From PALSA-911 sp963743035 (GTDB lineage Bacteria > Pseudomonadota > Alphaproteobacteria > Acetobacterales > Acetobacteraceae): a DNA stretch of 64,000 nucleotides. Position numbers and translations under genes: made by a program. Numbering within the stretch: position 1 is the stretch's first letter; every line of letters begins with the position of its first letter. Location: contig CAVUOB010000005.1 in the NCBI GenBank assembly GCA_963743035.1, positions 310,001 to 374,000 on the forward strand, read 5' to 3'. Shown here one piece after another: positions 37,524-46,418 of this stretch. Below the pieces are notes generated by a model, which saw only the letters and a list, made by a program, of their open reading frames with translations, was not told the DNA's origin and made no database searches.

Positions 37524-37552
37524 TCTGGCCCTTTGTTTTGCCGGGCAACTTT

Positions 37553-37583
37553 ATCCATTCGGATGAGTTCCATCCGAATGGAT
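37553..37583. repeat. Short hairpin family, copy S2
   Basis: ATCCATTCGGATG (37553-37565) and its exact complement (37571-37583) form a 13-bp stem. CCCTTTGTTTTGCCGGGCAA precedes it, like the leader of S1. Two base pairs differ from the S1 stem with pairing conserved (A:T for G:C and G:C for A:T). It lies in the convergent gap before the cytochrome b561 stop. Confidence 0.75.
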
Positions 37584-37589
37584 CCCGCG

Positions 37590-38288
37590 CTATAGCTTGG
37601 TGGCGACCACCGCCGCCACGATGGCGGCGCTGGCGATTGCCGCGGCGGCGCGCACGGGCCCGGCCAGGCGCGGCGGGCGGATGCAGGCAGGCAGGCGCTT
37701 GATGCCGGTGATCATCGGCCGCACCAGGTTCTGCCGCTTGAACAGCGCGTAGCCCAGCACGGCGCAGACATGCGCCAGCACGGCCAGCTCGATCAGCTTG
37801 AAATTGATCGCATGGACGGTGCCCAGCCGGTCGCTGAGCTCCTTGCCGACATATTTGGCCAGCGGCCCTTCCGCCATCACGTCGTCATTGGCGCAGAGGC
37901 CGGTCGCCACCTGCACCGCCAGCAGCGCCAGCAGCACCAGCACCATCCAGCCGCCGGCGGCGTTGTGCCCGACCTCCCGGTCCGGTTCGCGCACGAAGAT
38001 ATGCCGGATATGGCGGAACGCCGCGGCGGGGGATTGCAGGAAGCCGGCAAAGCGCGAGGTGTCCGAGCCGAACACGCCCCACAGCAGGCGAAACACCAGC
38101 ATGCCCAGCATCGTGTAGCCGGACAGGAAATGCAGCTCGGTCCAGTTCATCCGGTCGGTGAACCAGCTTGCCAGCACCAGCAGCACGATCGACCAGTGGA
38201 ACACGCGGGTCGGCAGATCCCAGACCTTGACCGGTCGCAGCGTGGGTGGCGGATCAGCCTGTTGCATCCGGAACTCCTGGCTCGTCAT
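37590..38288 (-). CDS. Cytochrome b561 family protein
   Basis: A 232-residue membrane cytochrome with KVWDLPTRVFHWSIVLLV (haem His in FHW), LHFLSGYTMLGMLVFRLLWG, GGWMVLVLLALLAVQVATGL and HAINFKLIELAVLAHVCAVL. These four helices with paired His match the prokaryotic b561/hydrogenase-type b family. It would pass electrons between quinone and a periplasmic partner, possibly the convergent cytochrome c-prime. An in-frame ATG at 38267 is a possible later start. Confidence 0.88.
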   Translation of the reverse strand: MTSQEFRMQQADPPPTLRPVKVWDLPTRVFHWSIVLLVLASWFTDRMNWTELHFLSGYTMLGMLVFRLLWGVFGSDTSRFAGFLQSPAAAFRHIRHIFVREPDREVGHNAAGGWMVLVLLALLAVQVATGLCANDDVMAEGPLAKYVGKELSDRLGTVHAINFKLIELAVLAHVCAVLGYALFKRQNLVRPMITGIKRLPACIRPPRLAGPVRAAAAIASAAIVAAVVATKL

Positions 38289-38291
38289 GCT

Positions 38292-38355
38292 CTAGCCCTT
38301 TGTTTTAGCGGGAAGGTTTGCCCATTCAGATGCGTCCATTTGCCTGGGCGCTGCT
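38292..38355. repeat. Degenerate copy of the short hairpin family (S3)
   Basis: CTAGCCCTTTGTTTTAGCGG followed by GCCCATTCAGATGCGTCCATT resembles the leader and left arm of S1, but the right arm has decayed so only weak pairing remains. It sits in the divergent gap upstream of both the b561 and the LysM gene. Confidence 0.5.
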
Positions 38356-38446
38356 GTAGCCGAGTCCCGCCATCGGCGCCAGCGGATCGTCATGACGATC
38401 GCGGAGATGATTGCGGAGATGGGCGGCGCAGCCTAGGGTCCGGCCA

Positions 38447-39487
38447 ATGGCCGACCCTCCCGCCCGTTCCGTACGGTCAACTGGACTGCGCCCGGCGATC
38501 CTGATCGGCGTCGGCGCCGCCTGCGTGCTGGTGGTCACGATCCTCAGCCTGCGCGCGCCCACGGATACCCCCGAGCCGAGGCCGCAGGCCGCGGCCAGGA
38601 CCGCGCCGCAGACCGCCGAACCCGCGTCCACCGCTCCGTCCTTCGATATCGTGCGGGTCAATCCGAGCGGCGACACGGTCATCGCCGGGCGTGCCGCGCC
38701 GGGCGCGGAGGTGACCATCCGCCAGGCCGGCAAGGAGATCGGGCGCGCCCGCGCCAACAGCCGCGGCGAATGGGTGTTCCTGCCGAGCGAGCCGCTGCCA
38801 TCCGGCGCCCAGGAACTGACGCTCAGCGCGCGGACTGCGGACGGGCCGGAGGTCGCGGGCGCCGGGTCGGTCGTGCTGATCGTGCCCGAACGGCTGGCGC
38901 CGGGCAGCCTGCCCGGCACGGTGCTGCCGCAGGGGCCGGTGGCGGTGCTGTCGGACGGCGCCGGCGCGCCGCGCGTGCTGCAAGGCGGCACCGGCGAGAC
39001 GGCGGCCCCGGGCGCCAGGGGCAAAAAGCTCGGCCTCGACGCTGTGGAATACGACGACCAGGGCCAGCTGCGATTCGCCGGCACCGCCCCACCGGGCGCG
39101 CGCATCCGCGTGCATATCGACAACCGTGCCGCCGGCGAGGCCGTCGCCGACGCGCAGGGCGCCTGGTCGCTGATCCCGTCCGCCCCGACCGCGCCCGGGG
39201 CGCACCGGCTGCGGCTGGAACAGCTCGGCCCCAGCGGGCAGGTCGCCGAGCACATGGAATACCCGTTCCACCGGGAGACGATCGCGGCATCGGAGTTGGC
39301 GGGCGGGCGCATCGTCGTGCGGCCCGGTAATAACCTGTGGCTGCTGGCGCGCAGCCATTACGGCCAGGGCGCCCGCTATCTGGTGATCTACGAAGCCAAC
39401 CGGGAGCGACTGAAGGACCCCGGCAAGATCTATCCCGGGCAGGTCCTGTCGCTGCCCCCGGCGACCGTCGGCCCGGCTGCGCGCTGA
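38447..39487 (+). CDS. LysM domain protein with Ig-like repeats
   Basis: A 346-residue protein with an N-terminal membrane helix (AILIGVGAACVLVVTILSL), Ala/Pro-rich linker, two Ig-like modules (SFDIVRVNPSGDTVIAGRAA; LRFAGTAPPGARIRVHID) and a C-terminal LysM domain (GNNLWLLARSHYGQGARYLV, IYPGQVLSLP). It is probably anchored in the inner membrane and binds peptidoglycan. The start MADPP at 38447 is preferred because the upstream frame has no ribosome-binding site. Confidence 0.88.
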   Translation: MADPPARSVRSTGLRPAILIGVGAACVLVVTILSLRAPTDTPEPRPQAAARTAPQTAEPASTAPSFDIVRVNPSGDTVIAGRAAPGAEVTIRQAGKEIGRARANSRGEWVFLPSEPLPSGAQELTLSARTADGPEVAGAGSVVLIVPERLAPGSLPGTVLPQGPVAVLSDGAGAPRVLQGGTGETAAPGARGKKLGLDAVEYDDQGQLRFAGTAPPGARIRVHIDNRAAGEAVADAQGAWSLIPSAPTAPGAHRLRLEQLGPSGQVAEHMEYPFHRETIAASELAGGRIVVRPGNNLWLLARSHYGQGARYLVIYEANRERLKDPGKIYPGQVLSLPPATVGPAAR

Positions 39488-39493
39488 TCCGCG

Positions 39494-39533
39494 TTCCCTG
39501 GTTCAACCGGGGGTTCAACCGGGAGTTCAATCG
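39494..39533 (+). repeat. Three 12-13 bp tandem repeats after the LysM gene
   Basis: GGTTCAACCGGG occurs three times in a row with small changes (GTTCAACCGGGG, GTTCAACCGGGA, GTTCAATCGGGC). It resembles the other short tandem duplications in the window. No function is evident. Confidence 0.55.
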
Positions 39534-39641
39534 GGCGGAGGCAAATATCAGGCGGGCGCGAATCTTGCCGTGTGCGGATGAACCCTCCATAAGCAGAGCC
39601 GACGCAGGGACGCGCCTGCCACGAGCATTCGGACGTTCCCC

Positions 39642-40307
39642 ATGGCCTTAGCCGCTTCCATTCGCATGGTGCTTTCACCGCCGCACCCCGCCGGCCGACC
39701 GTTCATCCTCGGCGGTGTCGTCGCGGCGTTGCTCGGCCTGGCCGTGGGCGCCTGGCTGATCTGGCTGGGCCTGCTGTTCGTGCTGTTCTGCCTGTATTTC
39801 TTCCGCGATCCCGAGCGTGTGCCCCCGCCCCGGCCCGGCCTGGTGCTGGCCGCGGCGGACGGGCGCGTGGTGCTGGTGGGTCCGGCCGTGCCGCCGGCGG
39901 AGCTCGGCCTCGGCACCGCGCCGCTGCCGCGGGTCGCCATCTTCCTGTCGGTGCTGGACGTGCACGTGAACCGCGTGCCGGTGGACGGCACGATCACCCG
40001 CATCGCCTATCGCCACGGCAAGTTCCTCAATGCCAGCCTGGACAAGGCGTCCGAGGACAACGAGCGCAACGCGCTGGCCATCCGCCTGCCGGACGGGCGG
40101 GAGATGGCGGTGGTGCAGATCGCCGGCCTGATCGCCCGGCGCATCCTGTGCGACGCGCGCCAGGGCGACGCGGTGCGCGCCGGCGAGCGCTTCGGCATCA
40201 TCCGCTTCGGCAGCCGCACCGATATCTATTTGCCCGAGGGCACCGTGCCGCTGGTCGCGGTCGGCCAGACCATGATCGGCGGCGAAACCGTCGTGGCGCA
40301 GCTCTAG
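39642..40307 (+). CDS. psd: Phosphatidylserine decarboxylase
   Basis: A 221-residue enzyme of the short Psd type, converting phosphatidylserine to phosphatidylethanolamine at the inner membrane. Two N-terminal helices (22-52) are followed by FFRDPERVPPPRPGLVLAAADG, the DVHVNRVPVDG motif, and the self-cleavage site IIRFGSR where Ser191 becomes the pyruvoyl group. It is followed by pssA, which makes its substrate, with 180 bp of hairpin repeats between them. Confidence 0.93.
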   Translation: MALAASIRMVLSPPHPAGRPFILGGVVAALLGLAVGAWLIWLGLLFVLFCLYFFRDPERVPPPRPGLVLAAADGRVVLVGPAVPPAELGLGTAPLPRVAIFLSVLDVHVNRVPVDGTITRIAYRHGKFLNASLDKASEDNERNALAIRLPDGREMAVVQIAGLIARRILCDARQGDAVRAGERFGIIRFGSRTDIYLPEGTVPLVAVGQTMIGGETVVAQL

Positions 40308-40335
40308 TTTGTTTTCACGCCGAGTGAAAACAAAC
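40307..40335 (+). terminator. AT-rich perfect hairpin after psd
   Basis: GTTTGTTTTCAC (40307-40318) and GTGAAAACAAAC (40324-40335) form a perfect 12-bp stem with a five-base loop starting directly at the psd stop. It may act as a terminator or mRNA end stabiliser; the lack of a strong T tail leaves this open. Confidence 0.5.
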
Positions 40336-40349
40336 CAGCTTGCGTTTTT

Positions 40350-40406
40350 ACGAGCAATTTTGTCAGCCTGAAATCGCTTCGCGATGACAGGCAGGCCGAT
40401 ATTGCT
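40350..40406. repeat. Short hairpin family, copy S4
   Basis: CGAGCAAT and ATTGCTC form the outer stem, with a separate inner hairpin ATCGC-TTC-GCGAT. The inner part differs from S1/S2 and S5/S6, so the outer stem is the shared feature. It is joined to S5 by TCTAGGTCTTTGTTTTGGC. Confidence 0.6.
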
Positions 40407-40424
40407 CTAGGTCTTTGTTTTGGC

Positions 40425-40470
40425 GAGCAATTCTATCGCTCGGTTGAGTCAACCTCAAGCGATATTGCTC
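40425..40470. repeat. Short hairpin family, copy S5, next to the pssA ribosome-binding site
   Basis: A 46-base hairpin with stems GAGCAAT/ATTGCTC, ATCGCT/AGCGAT and GGTTG/CAACC. It is nearly identical to S6 at 43827-43872, differing at one bulge base and in the loop. The AAGGAG Shine-Dalgarno of pssA follows within two bases, so folding could influence translation. Confidence 0.8.
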
Positions 40471-40487
40471 TAAGGAGCCGGGCTATC

Positions 40488-41378
40488 ATGAACGTCACCC
40501 CCATCACGCCCCCGCCCGCGCCGCAGGACGGGCGGGCGTCGCCGATCCGGCGGCTGCGCGGGCGGTTCCGCCCCCGCACGAGGCCGCGGTTCCGCGGCCT
40601 GTCGTTCAACCGGATGCTGCCGAACATCCTGACCATGCTCGGGCTTTGCGCCGGCCTCACCGGCATGCGCCTGGCGATGGAGGGCCGCTTCGGCGTCGCC
40701 GCGGTGGCCATCGTCGTCGCCGGCGCGATCGACGGGCTGGACGGCAGGCTGGCGCGGCTGCTGAAGGCGACCTCCCGCTTCGGCGCCGAGTTCGACAGCC
40801 TGTCGGATTTTCTCTGCTTCGGCGTCGCCCCGGCCTTCATCATGTATCATTGGTCGCTGCAGCGCGTCGGCGGCTACGGCTTCGTGCCCTGCCTGATCTT
40901 CGCCGTCTGCATGGCGCTGCGGCTGGCCCGCTTCAACGCCGCGCTGGACAGCCATCCCGACGACGTGCCGACGCACGCCTATGTGTATAACTTCTTCACC
41001 GGCGTGCCGGCCCCGGCCGGCGCCGGGCTGGCGCTGTTCCCGCTTTTCGTCGGCCTGGAAGCGAAATCGCTGGGCTGGGACTGGCTGCTCGCCATCTCCC
41101 AGTTCCCGCTGTTTCCCGCCCTGGTGCTGACTGGGACCGCGCTGCTGCTGGTGTCCACGCTGCCGGTCTGGAGCTTCAAGAACTTCAAGGTCCCGGCCGA
41201 ATTCGTGCTGCCCACGCTGCTGGGTATCGGCCTGTATGCCGCCTTGCTGGTCGCCGACCCCTGGGCGGCGCTGGCGGCGGGCGGGCTGATCTACCTGGTC
41301 ATGCTGCCCTTCAGCCGCCGCAGCTTCCACCGGCTGCGCCAGGAAGCCGAGGCGCTGCGGGAGCCGGATACCGACTGA
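40488..41378 (+). CDS. pssA: CDP-diacylglycerol-serine O-phosphatidyltransferase PssA
   Basis: A 296-residue integral membrane enzyme making phosphatidylserine from CDP-diacylglycerol and serine. The CDP-alcohol phosphotransferase motif is complete: DGLDGRLARLLKATSRFGAE followed by FDSLSD. An Arg/Pro-rich cytoplasmic N-terminus precedes the first helix (MLPNILTMLGLCAGLTGM). It pairs functionally with psd upstream. Confidence 0.93.
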   Translation: MNVTPITPPPAPQDGRASPIRRLRGRFRPRTRPRFRGLSFNRMLPNILTMLGLCAGLTGMRLAMEGRFGVAAVAIVVAGAIDGLDGRLARLLKATSRFGAEFDSLSDFLCFGVAPAFIMYHWSLQRVGGYGFVPCLIFAVCMALRLARFNAALDSHPDDVPTHAYVYNFFTGVPAPAGAGLALFPLFVGLEAKSLGWDWLLAISQFPLFPALVLTGTALLLVSTLPVWSFKNFKVPAEFVLPTLLGIGLYAALLVADPWAALAAGGLIYLVMLPFSRRSFHRLRQEAEALREPDTD

Positions 41379-41520
41379 CCGAACGCCGGCAGGGAGGATG
41401 GGGGCTGGCTGTATCCCTCTGGTCGGGTCGTCTCCGGCAGGAGCCCCGGCCCTGGCCATTCAACACAACCCGCGAGGGCGCCGTCGCCGGGGTTATGCGA
41501 CGGTCCGCTTCTCCCGGGAA

Positions 41521-43593
41521 TTACTTGCGCCTGCAACATAGGGAGACAATTCCGGAGCCGGCCCTCGCCACCTGGCGAACGGCGCCGGGGAAATATCCCG
41601 CCGACCAGCGCAACATCCCCGTGATCCTCCAACTCGTGGAAGCAAGGATGGCATCCCGTTCGCGCCGGATGGAATCGCGTTCACCCTGCACGGCATCGCG
41701 TTCACCCTGCACTGCATCGCGTTCGCGCTGCATGGCATCGCATTCGCGGCGCGCCTGGGCTTCGGCATCCTGAGCCTGCAGCGCCTGATCGGCGAGATGA
41801 TGCATGTGCCGTCGGATCTGCGCCAGGCGTCCCGCCGCCCGATCCAGGCGCCGGGCCTCGGCCGTCATCCCGGGTTGGAGGCCGGCCGACATCCCCGCCT
41901 TCGGCGACGGACGATGCCGGGCGGGCGGCGGGGCGAGGCGTGTTCCGTTCCATCCAAACGCCACGTTTGGGTTGTGGAACGGATCCGCCGACAGCAGGTC
42001 CCCCCACTCGGCCTCGAACCAGGTCCGCTCGGCGATATATCGTTCCCGTTCTTCCGCCGAGACATCCGCCGGGCGGCGCGTCGCCGATTCGTAATGCGTC
42101 AGGCCGGCGAAGGGAGTGAATACGACACGATAGCCGTGGTCTCCCGCCCGCAGGCACAGATCGATATCGTTGAAGGAAACGGCAAGATTCTGCTCGTCCA
42201 GTTGCCCGATTTCAAAAAACACTGACCGGCGCAGGCAAAGGCAGGCACCGGTAACAGCGGAAACCGTCCGGGTCAGGGCGAGTTCACCGTCGGGCCCGGG
42301 TTCCGCGGCGCCGCTCAACCGAAGCTGATGGATGACCGCTCGTTCCCGGTCGAACACGACACCGGCATGTTGCACCCGGCCATCTTCATAGAACAGCTTG
42401 GCGCCCACGATGCCGACATCTTCCCGTACGGCGTGGGAGACCATTTCCCGCAACCAGTCCGGGTCCGACACGTCGGTATCGTTGTTCAGCAGCAGGAGAA
42501 TGTCGCCGGACGCGGAACGGGCGGCCTGGTTGTTCAACGCCGCATAGTTGAAAGGGCCGGGGATGGAGAGGATGCGAACCCTCGGCTCCCTGGCCAGGCG
42601 TTGCAGGAGGCTGATGGCGTCGGCCTCGCGGCTGCCATTGTCGACGATCAGCAATTCCAGGCTCGGATAATCCGTGCCGGACAGGACGGCGCGGGTGGAA
42701 CGTTCCAGAAGATCCGCCCGATCCCTGGTCGGCAGGATGATGGATACCATCGGTGCCGGCGAAGGCAGCGGACGAATGGTACGGTTCCATTGCGGCGCCA
42801 GAGGCGCGGGGACCACTTCCGAGGCGTCGCCGATCGTTGCCAGATGGCGGCGGACGGTTTCGCGCATGCGCGACGGTTCCCATGCCGGCGGCTGATCCGG
42901 ATCCATCCGGCGATGGCAGAGTATTGCCGGGATGTGCCGGATATGGGTGGGGAGCGCTGCCGAGGTGGCACGCAACGCCAGATCATAGAGCGACAGGCAA
43001 CGGCTGGCCGGCGAACCGCGGCAAAGCTGCTTCAGGAACTCCCGGTCATAGGCGGCAAACGATCCGATTGCGTCGCGGCCCAGCATGAGATCGGGATCCC
43101 ACGCGGTTTTCAGCCGCGGCCGGGAACGGTGGCCGGCTGCGTCGATCCGATCTTCATCGCTGAAGAAGATCACCGCCTGCGGATCCTCTTGGACGGCTAT
43201 CGCCAGTTCATACAGCGCGCGTTCCGACAGCACCGCGTCTGCCGGCATTGGCAGCACGAGCCGGCCCGCGGTCATCGTTACGATATCGTTCAGGAAATCG
43301 GCTTCCCCCGTCAGGACATTCAGGCGCGCGTCGGCCGCCCCCGGCGGCAAGGCATCGCCTGGGAGCCAGGCCTGCCAGTGCGGATATAACTGGGCCATCA
43401 GCGAACCGACGGCATCCTCTGCCCGGTCGGTGTCACCGTCGGCGGGAAGAATGACAATGGAGAACAGGGGCTTTTCGACAAGGGATCCGACATGATCGCG
43501 GATCCGGCCGCGGTCTTCCTCGCTTAACGTGTCGTGATCTCGAATCCAGTCGGCATAGCGGCAAGAATCTCGGTAGTTGTGCATCTCTGGCAT
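41521..43593 (-). CDS. Two-domain family 2 glycosyltransferase with C-terminal coiled coil
   Basis: A 690-residue protein. The first GT-A-like domain spans about 43-240 (FSIVILPADG; FFSDEDRIDA), the second about 270-500 (MVSIILPTRDRADLLERSTR; LLLLNNDTDVSDPDWL; AVTGACLCLRRSVFFEIG; FNDIDLCLRAGDHGYRVVFT). A coiled coil follows with tandem RERDAVQGERDAVQGERD repeats (DNA repeats at about 41655-41745) ending in ILASTSWRITGMLRW. It would add one or two sugars in surface polysaccharide assembly. The terminal STSWR motif recurs at the end of a neighbouring methyltransferase. Confidence 0.88.
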   Translation of the reverse strand: MPEMHNYRDSCRYADWIRDHDTLSEEDRGRIRDHVGSLVEKPLFSIVILPADGDTDRAEDAVGSLMAQLYPHWQAWLPGDALPPGAADARLNVLTGEADFLNDIVTMTAGRLVLPMPADAVLSERALYELAIAVQEDPQAVIFFSDEDRIDAAGHRSRPRLKTAWDPDLMLGRDAIGSFAAYDREFLKQLCRGSPASRCLSLYDLALRATSAALPTHIRHIPAILCHRRMDPDQPPAWEPSRMRETVRRHLATIGDASEVVPAPLAPQWNRTIRPLPSPAPMVSIILPTRDRADLLERSTRAVLSGTDYPSLELLIVDNGSREADAISLLQRLAREPRVRILSIPGPFNYAALNNQAARSASGDILLLLNNDTDVSDPDWLREMVSHAVREDVGIVGAKLFYEDGRVQHAGVVFDRERAVIHQLRLSGAAEPGPDGELALTRTVSAVTGACLCLRRSVFFEIGQLDEQNLAVSFNDIDLCLRAGDHGYRVVFTPFAGLTHYESATRRPADVSAEERERYIAERTWFEAEWGDLLSADPFHNPNVAFGWNGTRLAPPPARHRPSPKAGMSAGLQPGMTAEARRLDRAAGRLAQIRRHMHHLADQALQAQDAEAQARRECDAMQRERDAVQGERDAVQGERDSIRRERDAILASTSWRITGMLRWSAGYFPGAVRQVARAGSGIVSLCCRRK

Positions 43594-43995
43594 GATTATC
43601 CTGGTTGGTCAGGCTGCCCGGCTTCGCCCCGTAAGCCGTGGCGCGCGGCCGGAAGGCGGAACCGGCATGGGTGAATACCCTCCCGGTTCGTTACAGATGC
43701 CGTGACAGGGGCCGCTTCAGCCGTCGCTTCATCCGGTCAGATTACCGTTTCTCCGCCCGCCTGTCTCCCGGCATCCCACGGGTCCTCATGTGGGGCGGGG
43801 CGCTTGCTCCAGTTTTTGGTGTTAGCGAGCAATTCCATCGCTCGGTTGCGGCAACCTCAAGCGATATTGCTCTGGCCTCCCGCGCATCCTTGCGTCGGCG
43901 ATGCCCGGTGCGACGGCCTGGCCGGCCGGGCCGAATACGCTTGACGGTGGGTTCGATGCGCGGCTAGCAAAGCCTGCGGTCATGTGAGGTGAGCA
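43594..43995. other. 402-bp non-coding gap between divergent polysaccharide genes
   Basis: The gap separates the minus-strand glycosyltransferase from rfbF. It contains short hairpin copy S6 (43827-43872) and must hold promoters for both directions, but I cannot pick out a -35/-10 pair with confidence. No coding sequence is supported. Confidence 0.6.
43827..43872. repeat. Short hairpin family, copy S6
   Basis: Same 46-base fold as S5: GAGCAAT/ATTGCTC, ATCGCT/AGCGAT and GGTTG/CAACC, with loop CGG instead of AGT. The leader reads GTTTTTGGTGTTAGC, a variant of CTTTGTTTTAGC. Confidence 0.8.
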
Positions 43996-44766
43996 TTGAA
44001 AGCGGTTATACTGGCCGGTGGGTTCGGTACGCGACTGGCCGAGGAAACCGGCAGCAGGCCAAAGCCGATGGTGGAAATCGGCGGGCGCCCCATCCTGTGG
44101 CACATCCTGAAGACCTACCATGCGCATGGCATCAGCGATTTCGTGATCTGCCTCGGCTACAAAGGCTATGTGATCAAGGAGTATTTCGCCAATTACTACC
44201 TGCATCAGTCGGATGTGACGGTGGACCTGGCGAATAACAGCATCGACTATCACAACGTGAAGTCCGAGCCCTGGCGGGTCACCCTGGTCGACACCGGTGA
44301 GGAGACCATGATCGGCGGGCGCATCAAGCGCATCCTTCCGTATGTGCAGGATGATGACGCCTTCTGCCTGACCTATGGCGATGGCGTGGGTGACGTGGAT
44401 GTGCGCGCCCTGATCGAATTTCATCGCCAGGAGGGCCGGTTGGCCACGGTCTCAGCGATGATGCCGCCCGGACGTTTCGGTGCCATCAAGTTCGATGGAA
44501 CCCGCGTGACCGGCTTCCAGGAGAAGCCGGCGGGCGATGGCGGCTGGATCAATGGGGGGTTTTTCGTGCTCAGCCCCAAGGTGGGCAGCTACATCGACGG
44601 CGATGCCACGGTGTGGGAACAGGAGCCGATGGAGAGGCTGGCCGCCGATGGACAGCTCTCCGTGCGTTTCCACCATGGGTTCTGGCACCCGATGGATACG
44701 CTGCGCGACAAGCGCTACCTGGAAGGGCTGTGGAGCAAGGGCAAGGCGCCCTGGAAAATCTGGTAG
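43996..44766 (+). CDS. rfbF: Glucose-1-phosphate cytidylyltransferase
   Basis: A 256-residue nucleotidyltransferase with MKAVILAGGFGTRLAEETGS, RPKPMVEIGGRPILWHIL and LTYGDGVGDVDVRAL, the RfbF signature, making CDP-glucose from CTP and glucose-1-phosphate. The start codon is TTG. It heads a four-gene operon with a sugar epimerase/dehydratase, an RmlC-like epimerase and another SDR. The usual next enzyme, CDP-glucose 4,6-dehydratase, is not recognisable as such in the window. Confidence 0.93.
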   Translation: MKAVILAGGFGTRLAEETGSRPKPMVEIGGRPILWHILKTYHAHGISDFVICLGYKGYVIKEYFANYYLHQSDVTVDLANNSIDYHNVKSEPWRVTLVDTGEETMIGGRIKRILPYVQDDDAFCLTYGDGVGDVDVRALIEFHRQEGRLATVSAMMPPGRFGAIKFDGTRVTGFQEKPAGDGGWINGGFFVLSPKVGSYIDGDATVWEQEPMERLAADGQLSVRFHHGFWHPMDTLRDKRYLEGLWSKGKAPWKIW

Positions 44767-44781
44767 GCGAGACAAATCCGT

Positions 44782-45855
44782 ATGCGTATCCTGATCACCG
44801 GCAACATGGGCTATGTGGGCCCCGTCGTCGTTTCCCACCTGCGCTCGGTCTGGCCGGATGCCGAACTGATCGGCTTTGACGCCGGCTTCTTCGGCCAGTG
44901 CCTGACCGCGCCGGGTCCGCTGCCGGAACTCGCGCTGGACGTGCAGCACTACGGCGATATCCGCGAGATCGACGCCGGCCTGCTGGAAGGGCTGGATGGC
45001 GTGGTGCATCTGGCGGCCGTGTCCAACGACCCGATGGGAACGCGCTTCGAGGCGGTGACGGACGATATCAATCATCGTGCCTCTGTCCGCCTGGCGGGCC
45101 TGGCGCGCGATGCCGGAGTGAAGGCTTTCGTCTTTGCCTCCTCCTGCTCGGTGTATGGCCTCGCCGCCGGCGATGCGCGCACGGAACAGGACGCGGTCAA
45201 TCCGCTGACGGCCTATGCCCGCTCCAAGATCGCCACCGAGCAGGGGCTGCAGCAGATGAACCGCGGCGCGCTGACGGTCACCTGCCTGCGTTTCGCCACC
45301 GCGGCGGGCTTCTCGCCGCGGCTGCGCCTGGACCTGGTGGTCAATGATTTCGTCGCCTGCGCGATTTCCAGCGGCGAGATCACCGTGCTTTCCGACGGCT
45401 CGCCCTGGCGGCCGCTGATCGATGTCCGCGACATGGCGCGGGCCATCGAATGGGCGATCACGCGACAGGCGGAGAACGGCGGCGCCTTCCTGGCGGTGAA
45501 TGCCGGTTCGGATGACTGGAACTACCAGGTGCGCGATCTGGCCAATGCCGTCAGCGCGGCCGTGGAGGGGACCACGGTGTCGATCAATACCGATGCGCCG
45601 CCGGACACGCGCTCCTACAAGGTGGATTTCTCGCTTTTCCGCAGGCTGGCGCCGAACCATCAGCCGCGGATATCGCTGGAGGCGTCCATTGCCAGGCTGC
45701 GCGACGGGTTGAATGCCATAGGCTTCAAGGATCCCGATTTCCGCAACTCGCAGAATATCCGCCTGAAGGTGCTGGAGCGCCTGATGGACCAGGGCCGCCT
45801 GACCGACCGCCTGATCTGGGCCGAGCCGTCGCGCGGCGGCTGGAGGGACGCATGA
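44782..45855 (+). CDS. Extended-SDR NAD-dependent sugar epimerase/dehydratase
   Basis: A 357-residue nucleotide-sugar enzyme. NAD binding is through GNMGYVGPVVVSHL, the active site has SSCSVYG and TAYARSKIATEQ (Tyr and Lys). It lacks the Thr-Asp-Glu triad of true 4,6-dehydratases in the form seen in RmlB, reading VFASSCSVYG at that place, so epimerase or reductase activity on a CDP-sugar is more likely. The start lies 15 bp after rfbF and the stop overlaps the next start (ATGA). Confidence 0.88.
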   Translation: MRILITGNMGYVGPVVVSHLRSVWPDAELIGFDAGFFGQCLTAPGPLPELALDVQHYGDIREIDAGLLEGLDGVVHLAAVSNDPMGTRFEAVTDDINHRASVRLAGLARDAGVKAFVFASSCSVYGLAAGDARTEQDAVNPLTAYARSKIATEQGLQQMNRGALTVTCLRFATAAGFSPRLRLDLVVNDFVACAISSGEITVLSDGSPWRPLIDVRDMARAIEWAITRQAENGGAFLAVNAGSDDWNYQVRDLANAVSAAVEGTTVSINTDAPPDTRSYKVDFSLFRRLAPNHQPRISLEASIARLRDGLNAIGFKDPDFRNSQNIRLKVLERLMDQGRLTDRLIWAEPSRGGWRDA

Positions 45856-46418
45856 TCTTCCACCGCACGCCGCTCGAGACCGCACGGCTCATCGAACTCG
45901 AGAAGCGCGGCGACGCGAGGGGCTTCTTTGCGCGTTTCTTCTGCGAGCAGGAATTCGCCGCTGAGGGGCTGGCGGACAGCTTCCTGCAGGTGAACAACTC
46001 GCTGTCCGCGAACAAGGGCACGCTGCGCGGATTGCACTACCAGCTGCCGCCCGCCGGCGAGGTGAAGCTGGTGCGCTGCATCCGGGGCGCGTTCTGGGAC
46101 GTCATCGTCGATCTGCGCCCGGATTCGCCCAGCTTCGGCAAATGGTTCGGCGCCGAGCTGTCATCCGAGAACCGCCTGATGATGTATGTGCCGCGGGGTT
46201 TCGCCCACGCCTTCATCACCCTGACCGACGATGCGGAAGCGCTGTATCTGGTGGATGCCTTCTACACGCCGCAGGCCGAGCGGGGCGTGCGCTGGAACGA
46301 CCCGAAGATCGGCATCGAATGGCCGATCGAGCCGGTCGAGATCTCGGACAAGGACAGGGCCTGGCCGGACCTGAATGCCGAGTTCCATGGGCTTGAGCGG
46401 ATGCGCGGCCTGCTGTGA
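45852..46418 (+). CDS. RmlC-like dTDP/CDP-4-keto-6-deoxysugar 3,5-epimerase
   Basis: A 188-residue cupin with the RmlC pattern: RGDARGFFARFFCEQEF, NKGTLRGLHYQLPP, KLVRCIRGAFWDVIVDLRPD and YVPRGFAHAF. It is distinct from the rhamnose-operon RmlC at 13886 and, from its place after rfbF, probably acts on a CDP-linked 4-keto sugar. Overlaps both neighbours by four bases (ATGA and GTGA). Confidence 0.9.
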   Translation: MIFHRTPLETARLIELEKRGDARGFFARFFCEQEFAAEGLADSFLQVNNSLSANKGTLRGLHYQLPPAGEVKLVRCIRGAFWDVIVDLRPDSPSFGKWFGAELSSENRLMMYVPRGFAHAFITLTDDAEALYLVDAFYTPQAERGVRWNDPKIGIEWPIEPVEISDKDRAWPDLNAEFHGLERMRGLL

